A stretch of DNA of 64,000 nt from positions 934,990 through 998,989 of the forward strand of contig NZ_MQWC01000004.1 of NCBI RefSeq assembly GCF_002954405.1. The letters run 5' to 3'. The notes under the pieces were generated by a model that saw nothing but the letters and a program-made list of their open reading frames with translations, made no database searches and was not told the origin of the DNA. A program made the position numbers and the translations under genes. Source of the DNA: Salinibacter sp. 10B (lineage in GTDB: Bacteria > Bacteroidota > Rhodothermia > Rhodothermales > Salinibacteraceae). Positions 44,726-53,045 of the stretch are shown in pieces; position 1 is the first letter of the stretch; each line of letters starts with the position of its first letter.

Positions 44726-44884
44726 GAGACTGTTTTGATTTCCCACGATGACAGTTCAGGCAGAGCGCGACGACTGCAGATCGTCGGGATCCAACAGGGG
44801 CTCCTTCTGAGCAACGGACGGCCCTCCAATTCCTGCGAAATATCTCGTCGATTCTCAAACCCGCTCAAAAATCAAAACAGTCTC
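44726..44884. mobile_element. MITE-like element (copy B), 159 bp
   Basis: The ends GAGACTGTTTTGATTT and AAATCAAAACAGTCTC are perfect 16-bp inverted repeats, flanked by a 3-bp direct repeat TAT (44723-44725 and 44885-44887). The reverse complement matches copy A along most of its length, notably the CCCGACGATCTGCAGTCGTCG segment, itself near palindromic. It splits the methyltransferase-flavoprotein pair and its right border forms part of the next start codon. No coding capacity. Confidence 0.85.
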
Positions 44885-44885
44885 T

Positions 44886-46004
44886 ATGTCCTATGACGCA
44901 ATCGTGATTGGGGGAGGACTTGCCGGATGTAGCGTGGCCCTGCAACTGGCCCGCTCCTCGCACACGGTCCTCCTTCTGGAAAAAACGACCTATCCTCGTC
45001 ACAAACTCTGTGGCGAATTCCTGTCCCCGGAAGCTCAGTCTTCATTTCGACGACTGGGCGTCCTCGACGCGGTCGCCGATGCAGGAGCCGCGCCCATGAC
45101 GCGCGCGAGACTCACGGGGCCGAATGGATCGGTGGCCGAGCACTCCCTCCCCGACACGGCCCTCGGCCTGAGTCGCTATCGTCTCGACGAACTTCTCTTT
45201 CGTCACGCCTGTGCTGCCGGCGTTGAGGGACGAGAGGACACACGCGTTACGCAGGTTCAGGGCTCTCTGAAGGATGGATTTGCGGTACAGACGGATGCGG
45301 GAACGGTGGAGGGACGACTTGTGCTCGGGGCTTACGGCAAACGCGGACTGCTGGACCGAAAGCTTAATCGACCGTTTCTACAGGAATCGTCTCCGTACGT
45401 CGCCTTCAAGGCGCACTACGAAGGTCCCCCATCCGCAATACCCGGCCGGATCGAGGTGCACGCCGCTCCTAGCGGCTACTGCGGCGTAGGGCCGGTGGAA
45501 GACAATCGTTTGTGTGTGTGCTGGATTGGCCACACGGATGCGCTCAAGGACGCTGGGGGCTCTCCGGACAACATGCTCAACTCCCTTCGTCGGAATCCCG
45601 CCCTCGACGAGCGGATGGCCCCCCTCACTCGCGTGAGTCCCCGCTTTGAAGCCGTCAGTCAGGTGCCACTCATGGCCAAAGAGCAATTCGTGAACGACGT
45701 GTGCATGGTGGGCGATTCCGCCGGGATGATTGCCCCCCTCTGTGGAGACGGGATGGCGATGGCCCTCGCGGGCGCCGATCTTGCCTTTCCGTACGCATCG
45801 GATTTTCTAAACGACCGGCGCTCGGCGGAGGAATTTCGTCGTGCCTACCGGCAGGCCTGGAATGACCAATTCCGGTTCCGCCTTCGCCTCGGCCGCTGGG
45901 TGCACGCCGCCGCCTTCCGTCCTGCTGCCACCACCTCCCTCCTCAGCGCTTGTCGCGTCTTCCCCCCACTTGCCCGCTGGCTGATTCGATCCACTCGCGG
46001 CTGA
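44886..46004 (+). CDS. FAD-dependent oxidoreductase, geranylgeranyl-reductase-like
   Basis: The 372-residue protein has the Rossmann FAD site IGGGLAGCSVA (8-18), the YPRHKLCGEFLSPEA motif that follows strand 2 in this family and the C-terminal FAD motif VGDSAGMIAPLCGDGMAMAL. Members reduce polyprenyl double bonds or hydroxylate aromatic rings. The start ATG at 44886 overlaps the right target-site copy of the MITE, so there is no ribosome site in front of it; translation may rely on the A-rich unstructured leader. It is presumably functionally tied to the upstream methyltransferase. Confidence 0.87.
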   Translation: MSYDAIVIGGGLAGCSVALQLARSSHTVLLLEKTTYPRHKLCGEFLSPEAQSSFRRLGVLDAVADAGAAPMTRARLTGPNGSVAEHSLPDTALGLSRYRLDELLFRHACAAGVEGREDTRVTQVQGSLKDGFAVQTDAGTVEGRLVLGAYGKRGLLDRKLNRPFLQESSPYVAFKAHYEGPPSAIPGRIEVHAAPSGYCGVGPVEDNRLCVCWIGHTDALKDAGGSPDNMLNSLRRNPALDERMAPLTRVSPRFEAVSQVPLMAKEQFVNDVCMVGDSAGMIAPLCGDGMAMALAGADLAFPYASDFLNDRRSAEEFRRAYRQAWNDQFRFRLRLGRWVHAAAFRPAATTSLLSACRVFPPLARWLIRSTRG

Positions 46005-46196
46005 CTTGCTCTCTCAAAATTACATTTCCGGAATGTTGATCGTGTCGATGTAATTCCTCCGGGTCCTCTGTAATGTCACAGTAAATGGATCCCCATTCGG
46101 ATTGGGGCCCTTCTCCATTCTGTCTATGATGATGCGGGAATAAGGCGCGCCCCCTGTTCCCTCGCTCACTTCTCACACAGCCGACGCGGATCCAAC

Positions 46197-47588
46197 GTGA
46201 CGCATCGATCGATACTCCTTTTTAGCATTGCTCTTTTTCTTTCCGTCGGCGCGGCTCACGCCCAGCTGCCGACCAGTCTGCTCGACGACTTTGAGCGGAC
46301 GGATGACCCGTCGCTCGGTCGAACGCCGACGAGCCCCACGGACATCCAGTGGAACGAATCCGGACAGGCCGTCGGCTCCGGCTCCAGCCTCTCCTCGAAC
46401 GAAACCATTCGGATCAACAATCAGCGGGCCGACCTCCAGGCGGGGCAGAAGGAAGGCGTCAAAATTGCCACTGTTGACATGAGCAACGTCAGCGGCTATC
46501 CGACAACCCTCTCGGACGCGAGCGGCGTGATGACGTGGGCATTCAACTTTCGCCAATCAAAAAACGACCCTGGGGGATTTGGGAGCACAGGTAACGGAGG
46601 AATGGCCTTCGTCCTTTCCTCTGCCGGAAGTGATTTGGATGACTCAAACGCTCTCGCCGTCGTTCTCGGGGATGGCGATGCGTCCGATGAAATCAAACTC
46701 GTCAATTACAATGGGGGATACAGCGCGAATGGGGACTTTAGCGTAATTGCCACCGGCAGCGACGACCTCTCTAACGAGTACGTGAGCGTGAAAGTAACGT
46801 ACGACCCAACCACCTCGCCGGACACCTGGACGCTTTACGCCAGCAGCGGAGCGGGGAGCTTTCCAACCTCCGATCCCCGCACCCTCGACAATGCCAATGA
46901 GGTGGATCAGGCCATGTCGGATGAGGGAACCGGCAACCAGCGCAAGTACATCGGTTTGCTCTGGGACCACGGTGCAACAAGCGAAAACGCCGTCTTCGAC
47001 GACATTTACGTGACCGATCCAAGCGGCCGCCTCCCTGTGGAGCTGGCGTCGTATACCGTCGTCACCGACGACCGACAGGCGTTGCTGAGCTGGACGACGA
47101 CGTCGGAGACGAACAACGCCGGGTTCACCGTCCAGCACAAGGTAAACGGGACGTTTGAGAATGTGGGCTTCGTTGACGGTGCGGGTACCGTCTCGCAGCC
47201 GCAGGACTACCGCTTTGCCACGGATGCGTTGGGGCCGGGCCGCCACACCTTCCGCCTTCAGCAGATGGACGTAGACGGTTCCGTGAGCCCGGGCCCAACC
47301 CGTACAGTGGTCGTGTCCCCAACGCGCTCCGACCTTACCAATACAGGCGGAAATCCAGTGACGGGCGGCACACCCGCCACGTTCACCATCGCGACAGAGC
47401 AGGCACAGACGGTGACCGCCACGCTGGTCAATGCGCTCGGACAAACGGTGCGCACAATGCACGAACGTCGCGTTTCCGCCACCGCCGACCTTACAGTTGA
47501 AACCAGCACGCTCTCCAGTGGCATCTACTTTCTCCGTGCTGAAGGCGAGACGTTCACGGACACGGAAAAGTTTACGATTGTCCGTTGA
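46197..47588 (+). CDS. secreted lectin-like protein with type IX-like sorting module
   Basis: The 463-residue product has a signal peptide (ILLFSIALFLSVGAAHA) and an N-terminal domain (about 25-270) with beta-sandwich features of legume-lectin/LamG-like folds (GGMAFVLSSAG and VSVKVTYDPTTS). The last about 190 residues (LPVELASYTV onward, ending EKFTIVR) match the C-terminus of the lamin-tail protein at 42628. It is probably a surface or released glycan-binding protein exported by a type IX-like route. The start is a GTG at 46197, immediately before the signal peptide. Confidence 0.8.
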   Translation: MTHRSILLFSIALFLSVGAAHAQLPTSLLDDFERTDDPSLGRTPTSPTDIQWNESGQAVGSGSSLSSNETIRINNQRADLQAGQKEGVKIATVDMSNVSGYPTTLSDASGVMTWAFNFRQSKNDPGGFGSTGNGGMAFVLSSAGSDLDDSNALAVVLGDGDASDEIKLVNYNGGYSANGDFSVIATGSDDLSNEYVSVKVTYDPTTSPDTWTLYASSGAGSFPTSDPRTLDNANEVDQAMSDEGTGNQRKYIGLLWDHGATSENAVFDDIYVTDPSGRLPVELASYTVVTDDRQALLSWTTTSETNNAGFTVQHKVNGTFENVGFVDGAGTVSQPQDYRFATDALGPGRHTFRLQQMDVDGSVSPGPTRTVVVSPTRSDLTNTGGNPVTGGTPATFTIATEQAQTVTATLVNALGQTVRTMHERRVSATADLTVETSTLSSGIYFLRAEGETFTDTEKFTIVR

Positions 47589-47608
47589 GCAAGTCCCCGT
47601 GCGTCCCG

Positions 47609-48574
47609 TCAACGGGCGGCCGCGCGCCTCAACCGGTCGTTGAGGGCGCGGCCCAGCCCGTCGTCGGGAACCGTCTGCGCAAAAATCATGGTACAGCCCG
47701 AACGGTCACACTCTCGGAAAAAGTGGAACAGATCTCGGGCGTAGGTCTCCACATCCGGCACAACGTGACAGTCCCGGAAGGCCGCCTTGCGGTCCGGCTC
47801 ACTCAGCCCGATGTATCCGACCGCGGCCGACTGCTCCACCTCCGCCGGCTCCTGGATGAGATGTACACGCGCCGTGGGCGCGTAATGGCGGTGACGAGTC
47901 CCCGGACTTTTCGCCGCTTCGTCCCCTTCGCTGTCTCCTACCCGAACCGCCCCAACGATCCCCTCTAAGGCCTCGACCGAGACAGCACCGGGGCGCAGAA
48001 CGACGGGAGGATCGGTCGTGCAGTCGAGAACCGTGGACTCGACTCCTGCCTCTGTGCGCCCCCCCTGCAAAATGCAGGCAATACGTCCGTCCAAATCCTC
48101 CGCCACCGCCTCCCACGTCGTGGGACTGGGCCGCCCGGACCGGTTGGCTGAGGGAGCCGCAACAGGAGTATCGCACGCCCGGAGGAACGCCCGGGCCGCC
48201 TCGTGGCGGGGCAGTCGAACGCCCACGGTGTCCAACCCAGCGGTGACGACGGAGGGAACGTCGGGATGCTTGGGCAGAATGAGCGTGAGTGGTCCGGGGC
48301 TGAAGTGCTCCAGCAGGCGATTTGCCGTCGTGGGCACCTCGGCCGCAACTGCCGGAACCTGTGCCAACGTGGCAAGATGAACGATGAGCGGATTGTCCGC
48401 CGGTCGCCCTTTTGCTTCAAAGATGGACTCGACCGCCTCCGGCTGAAAGACATCGGCGCCGAGCCCGTAGACCGTTTCGGTGGGGAATGCCACCAGTTGA
48501 CCACGGCGGAGGAATGAGGCCGCATCCGTCGGCGAGGAGGTGCGTACCGTGTCCATGAGGGACGGGTGGTCCAT
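47609..48574 (-). CDS. threonylcarbamoyl-AMP synthase, Sua5/TsaC type
   Basis: The 321-residue product has the YrdC/Sua5 catalytic domain (about 8-195, with AFPTETVYGLGA, FEAKGRPADNPLIVH, FSPGPLTLIL and AAPSANRSGRPSPT) and the Sua5-specific C-terminal domain, joined by the KSPGTRHRHYAP linker. It makes threonylcarbamoyl-adenylate for the universal t6A37 tRNA modification. Starts at 48574 or 48556 are possible; the longer open frame to 48718 has no family support. It is convergent with the lectin-like gene, 20 bp apart. Confidence 0.92.
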   Translation of the reverse strand: MDHPSLMDTVRTSSPTDAASFLRRGQLVAFPTETVYGLGADVFQPEAVESIFEAKGRPADNPLIVHLATLAQVPAVAAEVPTTANRLLEHFSPGPLTLILPKHPDVPSVVTAGLDTVGVRLPRHEAARAFLRACDTPVAAPSANRSGRPSPTTWEAVAEDLDGRIACILQGGRTEAGVESTVLDCTTDPPVVLRPGAVSVEALEGIVGAVRVGDSEGDEAAKSPGTRHRHYAPTARVHLIQEPAEVEQSAAVGYIGLSEPDRKAAFRDCHVVPDVETYARDLFHFFRECDRSGCTMIFAQTVPDDGLGRALNDRLRRAAAR

Positions 48575-48732
48575 GAGTAGAACGGGTGTAGGGATTCGAT
48601 ATCGCCTCCGCGCTCCGTGAGGCGACGCGTGCCGCCCCCGTACGTTCCCGGATGCTACCGCTCGGGACAAGCGGCAGCCGCTCTCCTCCCCACCCGACCC
48701 ACGTTCATCGTCTTCCACACTCTCAGACGTCG

Positions 48733-49197
48733 ATGGATCCTCTCAACCTTCCCTCCTACTCTCTGCGAACCGCGGAGCAGGACGGTGATCGCGTCATCTA
48801 CGATCCCGTGCGGCAGACGTACGTTCGCCTGACGCCGGAGGAGTGGGTACGGCAGCACTTCGTGCAGTATCTCATTCAGGAACTGGACGTGCCCGCAGGC
48901 CTTGTGGCCACGGAGGCAACGTTTCAGTACCAGGGCCAGCCCTGGCGCGCCGATATTGTGGCCCACGACCGACGCGGCGCTCCCCTCCTACTGGTGGAAT
49001 GCAAAGCCCCAAGCGTGTCCATTCGCCAGGACACCTTCGACCAGGGCGCCCGCTACAATCTCGTGCTTGATGCCCCGTATCTCGTCGTTACGAACGGGCA
49101 GGAGCATTATGCCTGTCGCGTCGACCTCGACGCCCAGGACTACGCGTTCCTAGACGATCTGCCCCCCTACGGCGAATTGCTGTCCCGGCGCTCATAG
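48733..49197 (+). CDS. HsdR N-terminal-like PD-(D/E)xK domain protein
   Basis: The 154-residue protein is a stand-alone type I restriction enzyme R-subunit N-terminal domain: the WRADIVAHDRR-x(n)-LLLVECKAP block holds the Asp and Glu-x-Lys residues of a PD-(D/E)xK nuclease, followed by QGARYNLVLDAPYLVVTNG. Similar small proteins are common and conserved in Bacteroidota and relatives without restriction partners, so a repair or housekeeping role is likely. The ATG at 48733 is preferred over an upstream frame start. Confidence 0.85.
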   Translation: MDPLNLPSYSLRTAEQDGDRVIYDPVRQTYVRLTPEEWVRQHFVQYLIQELDVPAGLVATEATFQYQGQPWRADIVAHDRRGAPLLLVECKAPSVSIRQDTFDQGARYNLVLDAPYLVVTNGQEHYACRVDLDAQDYAFLDDLPPYGELLSRRS

Positions 49198-49220
49198 TCC
49201 TCCGGTTTGCCCGTGGCGAG

Positions 49221-49754
49221 TCATACCTCGTGACGCGTCCAGACGGCAAACGAAAGTCCACGCTCCAACACGTCTGGGAGGGCGGGGACCTCGTCCTCCT
49301 CGGTGTCCCCTTCCGTATCCAGGAGCGACCGAATCTCGTGCAGCACATGCCGGGCCTCCTCCACGAGCGATTCCGAGACGTCCGGATACAAGCTGAGGAG
49401 GTCTTGGTGCATGGCTTTCACCAGCCGTTCGGCCCGTCGCAGCTTCATGAGCAAGTCGAAGTGGCGCACGGCGTGTGCCAACTTGTCCTCTTCCTGGCGC
49501 TCGAACGGAACGCGCCCCAGCACGAGCTGCATCAAAAGCTCCAGGAGCGTTTCTCGGGCCTGTGCAAGCCGAGCGGTGGCGAGCCCACTCGGGGCCTGTG
49601 CGGACGGGTCGCGACCCGCCCGGCGCTCCGCGACTGCCTCTCGCACCTCCTCGGCGGTCGACAGCGTGGCCAGAAGCGTCATGGACTGAAGAACAGCGGC
49701 CGAGTCCGGCGCATCATTCGAATCAGTTCCTCCATCGGCACTCGTCGAACTCAT
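49221..49754 (-). CDS. uncharacterised helical protein
   Basis: The 177-residue product is not recognised. The first 30 residues are Ser/Asp-rich and disordered. The rest is predicted mostly helical with Leu/Arg/Glu heptad-like patterns (LAQARETLLELLMQLVLGRVPF and HFDLLMKLRRAERLVKAMHQDL) and an acidic tail, which suggests a coiled-coil or helical bundle. It is convergent with the HsdR-N gene, and the CBS-domain gene lies upstream on the same strand. Confidence 0.65.
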   Translation of the reverse strand: MSSTSADGGTDSNDAPDSAAVLQSMTLLATLSTAEEVREAVAERRAGRDPSAQAPSGLATARLAQARETLLELLMQLVLGRVPFERQEEDKLAHAVRHFDLLMKLRRAERLVKAMHQDLLSLYPDVSESLVEEARHVLHEIRSLLDTEGDTEEDEVPALPDVLERGLSFAVWTRHEV

Positions 49755-49856
49755 AGAACGTCAGGTTAGGGCAAATGAGCAGGCCGCGCACCGGCAAACG
49801 TTCGACATCTATAGAGCGGATCCTTGTTTATCATTCCCCGCTCACGCCTTGTTACG

Positions 49857-50516
49857 TCACACCTCAAGGTACCGAACAAACTCCTCCACGAGCTCCTCCA
49901 GTTCCTCTTCGTCCTCTCCAAAGGAGGCGACGACGTGGTAGCCATTGTGCTCAAGCACATGCCGGATACGGGACGTGTCCTTGACGTTCAGCTTGAGGGT
50001 CACCCGGATTTTGCCCGACGCCTGCTCGGGAGACTCGGACGCCACGGCCAGCACCTTGCCATCGTTCTGTTCGATGAGATGGATGAGCTTGGCCAGCGCG
50101 TAGTCGCGCGGGTCCACTTCAAGTGCCAGAATGGCCCCAGTCTGCTGCGTAGACAGCATCTGAGCGAACTTGTCAAAGATGTCGTGCCGCTGAATGAGGC
50201 CGTAGTAGTTCCCCTCCGTATCGGCCACCGGAATGGTGCTGAGATCGTGTTGCACCATCGTGCGAGCCGCATCAAAAATGTGGGCGTCAGGCGGTACGCT
50301 GACCGGCCGTCCTACAAGCAGCGTGCCGATCTCCGCATCCGGCCCGTCCGCATCCATGAGACGGTCCTCGGAGAGCACACCCACAAGGTCTCCCTCATCG
50401 TCCACAACGGGGAGGTGATTGATATGATGCTCCATAAGTCGCCCAAGGGCCGTCTCGACCGAGTCGGACACCTCAAGGGTGGAGATTGAAGGATTGATGG
50501 CGTCTCGAGCTTTCAT
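49857..50516 (-). CDS. CBS-pair and ACT-like domain protein (AcuB-like)
   Basis: The 219-residue protein has two CBS motifs (about 5-55 and 70-120; HHINHLPVVDDEGDLVGVLS and DLSTIPVADTEGNYYGLIQ) followed by an ACT-like domain (about 130-205, GKIRVTLKLNVKDTSRIRHVLEHNGYHVV). CBS pairs bind adenosine nucleotides and ACT domains small ligands, so this is a metabolic sensor. The partner enzyme is unknown. It lies between HflX and the unknown helical protein, all on the minus strand. Confidence 0.88.
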   Translation of the reverse strand: MKARDAINPSISTLEVSDSVETALGRLMEHHINHLPVVDDEGDLVGVLSEDRLMDADGPDAEIGTLLVGRPVSVPPDAHIFDAARTMVQHDLSTIPVADTEGNYYGLIQRHDIFDKFAQMLSTQQTGAILALEVDPRDYALAKLIHLIEQNDGKVLAVASESPEQASGKIRVTLKLNVKDTSRIRHVLEHNGYHVVASFGEDEEELEELVEEFVRYLEV

Positions 50517-50778
50517 GGGACTGGGGGGTTGCGTGAAAAAAGCACGCGCGACCGATCCGTAAGGAGATCCCTGAGCGCACGTCCTCTCAGGCGAGGCCTC
50601 AGCTTCTAGTCGTCAAAACCTGTATGCACGTTGGCCGGGTCGGTACCGCCACGTTTAAAGGGCACCCAGTACTCATTTGTATGTACGCTGCAAGGGCCGT
50701 GCCGTTACCAGAGACTCGACCATACCGGAGGGAAGTTCCAGAACCGTCACCTCCGTCGGGCCTCTCGTTTCCGACACA

Positions 50779-52131
50779 CTACTCCGCCTCCTGAACGGGC
50801 ACATCGTCATCCACCACAGGGCGAAGCTTCGCAAATGACTCAAGCATCTGGCGAAGACGGTCGTCATTGCGCGGAGAGGCGCGAAACCGCATGCGGGCGA
50901 CTGCTTGCGGCCCTTCGTCTTCGCCGTTCTCGGCGTACATGTACTCCTCGTCCAAAACGTCGGACAAGCGGTGGATTTTTGCAATTGCTTCTGGCTCAGT
51001 GACCGGCACATACGTCACTCGCTCCACATAGTCCTTCTCGATGAGACCGAGTAGATCCTCCTTCAGCTGTTCCAGCCCGATCCCGCGAAGAGCCGAGATA
51101 AATGACGCGTCCGGGTGCTCGTCGCGGAGGGCGCGGAGAAGACTTCGATCCTCCAGGGCATCCACTTTGTTGAACACCACGAGGGTCGGTTTATCATCGG
51201 AATCCAGTTCCCCCAGCGTTTCGTTGACGACCTGCATCTGCTCCTCGAAATTGGGATGCGTGACGTCCACCACGTGCATGAGCACATCGCTCTCCCGCAC
51301 CTCGTCGAGGGTGCTCTTAAAGCTTTCGATGAGCCGGTGCGGGAGCTTGCGAATGAAGCCGACCGTATCGGACATGAGCACCTCTTTGTTGTCATCGAGC
51401 TCCACGGTGCGCGTCGTGGCGTCGAGCGTGGCAAAGAGACGATCCTCCGCAAAGACGTTCTCGTCAGCCAACGCGTTGAGCAGCGTGGACTTGCCCGCAT
51501 TGGTGTAGCCGACGAGCGAGACGGTAGTGTGCTCATTGCGACCCTTGCGCTGCGTCTGCCGCTGCTGATCTATCTTGTCGAGCTTGTCGCGCAGCTTCGA
51601 CATGCGCTTGTCGATCATCCGCCGGTCCATCTCAATCTGCTTCTCGCCCGGCCCCTTCGTACCAATGCCGCCCTCCTGACGGGAAAGGTGCGTCCAGCGC
51701 CGCGTGAGACGTGACCGAAGATAGTCGAGCTGGGCAAGTTCAACCTGCGTCTTTGCCGCGCGCGTCTGTGCACGACTCGCAAAGATATCAAGAATGAGCC
51801 CAGATCGGTCCAGCAGCTTACAATCGATCTGCTTCTCGATGTTCTTGACCTGAACGGGGCTGAGCTCATCGTCGAAAATCACGAGATCCGTATCTCGCTT
51901 TTTCGTAAGCCGGCCCAACTCGCTCACCTTGCCGGACCCAATAAACGTAGCCGGATCCGGACTATTGAGCGACTGGGTGAGCCGATCGGTCACCTCGGCC
52001 CCGGCCGTATTCGCCAGGTGCTCCAGCTCATTCAGGTGGTCACGCACCTCAAAGCGCGATTGCTGCGGCGTGATGACGCCCACGATGATTGCGGTCTCGG
52101 CATCTTTTGTCTTCTCTTCGGGTGTAAACAA
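50779..52131 (-). CDS. hflX: ribosome-associated GTPase HflX
   Basis: The 450-residue protein has the HflX N-terminal domain with FDDELSPVQVKNIEK and LDRSGLILDIFASRA, the GGIGTKGPGEKQIE glycine-rich segment, and G-domain motifs G1 GYTNAGKST, G3 DTVGF and G4 NKVD. HflX splits stalled ribosomes under stress. The only possible start is a TTG at 52131: upstream in frame there is a stop with no ATG or GTG between. The C-terminal acidic tail is longer than usual. Confidence 0.94.
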   Translation of the reverse strand: MFTPEEKTKDAETAIIVGVITPQQSRFEVRDHLNELEHLANTAGAEVTDRLTQSLNSPDPATFIGSGKVSELGRLTKKRDTDLVIFDDELSPVQVKNIEKQIDCKLLDRSGLILDIFASRAQTRAAKTQVELAQLDYLRSRLTRRWTHLSRQEGGIGTKGPGEKQIEMDRRMIDKRMSKLRDKLDKIDQQRQTQRKGRNEHTTVSLVGYTNAGKSTLLNALADENVFAEDRLFATLDATTRTVELDDNKEVLMSDTVGFIRKLPHRLIESFKSTLDEVRESDVLMHVVDVTHPNFEEQMQVVNETLGELDSDDKPTLVVFNKVDALEDRSLLRALRDEHPDASFISALRGIGLEQLKEDLLGLIEKDYVERVTYVPVTEPEAIAKIHRLSDVLDEEYMYAENGEDEGPQAVARMRFRASPRNDDRLRQMLESFAKLRPVVDDDVPVQEAE

Positions 52132-52397
52132 CGGCGATGGGCACTTATGAAGGGAAAGTACGAGCGATCACACTGCGTTCAACGAACCCACGGTGCGTTC
52201 CGATCCCTCTCCGGGGAGCGAACAGTTCCCGGGATCGTGAAGAACCAGTCGCTGCGATGCGTCCCCATTCGTCCATGATGTCTTCATGGACCGGTATACC
52301 TATGGGCCAAATTGGTGTTGCACGCTTTGCCCGAGCGCCCGGGCAGACGCCGCTCCGACGTTCCCCGGAAGGGCCGTACGGACCTCCGAACCGTTGA

Positions 52398-53030
52398 TCA
52401 GGCTTCCTCCTCCTGATCGCCGATCATTTCGGCGATCGAACGTCCCTCTGCAAAAGCGTGGGAGGCGTCGAGTTTAGTCGCGAGAATCTGCCGAAACTCT
52501 TCCTCATAGCGCTCCGGCACAGGCAAATCGAGACGATGATGCTCTTGGCGTTCCCGATCCCGGTACAGAAAGACGAAGTGCGGCCGTCCGTTTCGAACGG
52601 TCGAGACGTAGTCGACCACCTGACTCCACACAACAGCATGATGGACACGCGGCAGGTCCGGCACGAGCCCATACTCCGTAATGACGGTGGATCGGGCAAG
52701 CCACGACGCGACAAACCAGAAGACCCCGCCGGCCAGATACCCGACCGCAATGCTTGAAAACACGGTAACCTCATAAATATGTGCCAGAACGAGCCCCACC
52801 CCCACCAGAAGCAAAAAGAGAGAAGGAGCAATTGGAGCGCGGGTTAGTCCTCCTGTGCGCCAGACCAGTAGGGGACGCCGAAGCCGCAGTCGACGGATCA
52901 CGGCCATAATCATGAGCGTGGCCGTTCCCCCAACGAAGAGCACAAGCCCTGTCGCGTGAAGCACCGCAAGTACGTCGGCAAAGGTGAACACGGACGAAAG
53001 GCGACCACCGATGAACAGGAAGGGGGACAC
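52398..53030 (-). CDS. membrane protein of unknown function
   Basis: The 210-residue product has three or four membrane helices (about 18-45, 66-86, 90-112) and a C-terminal soluble part (about 120-200) with a strand-rich pattern similar to membrane PH-like domains. A GTG at 53030 with GAGG six bases upstream is the start. It follows the BatA-type gene by 15 bp, so they form an operon. The function is unknown; a link to the vWA protein is inferred. Confidence 0.72.
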   Translation of the reverse strand: MSPFLFIGGRLSSVFTFADVLAVLHATGLVLFVGGTATLMIMAVIRRLRLRRPLLVWRTGGLTRAPIAPSLFLLLVGVGLVLAHIYEVTVFSSIAVGYLAGGVFWFVASWLARSTVITEYGLVPDLPRVHHAVVWSQVVDYVSTVRNGRPHFVFLYRDRERQEHHRLDLPVPERYEEEFRQILATKLDASHAFAEGRSIAEMIGDQEEEA

Positions 53031-53045
53031 GAGCGCCTCAGCGCG

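Noticed and set aside
46019-46054. ATTACAT...ATGTAAT inverted repeat upstream of the lectin-like gene
   Set aside because: Only 7 bp of stem with a 22-base loop and no other mobile-element features; expected by chance.
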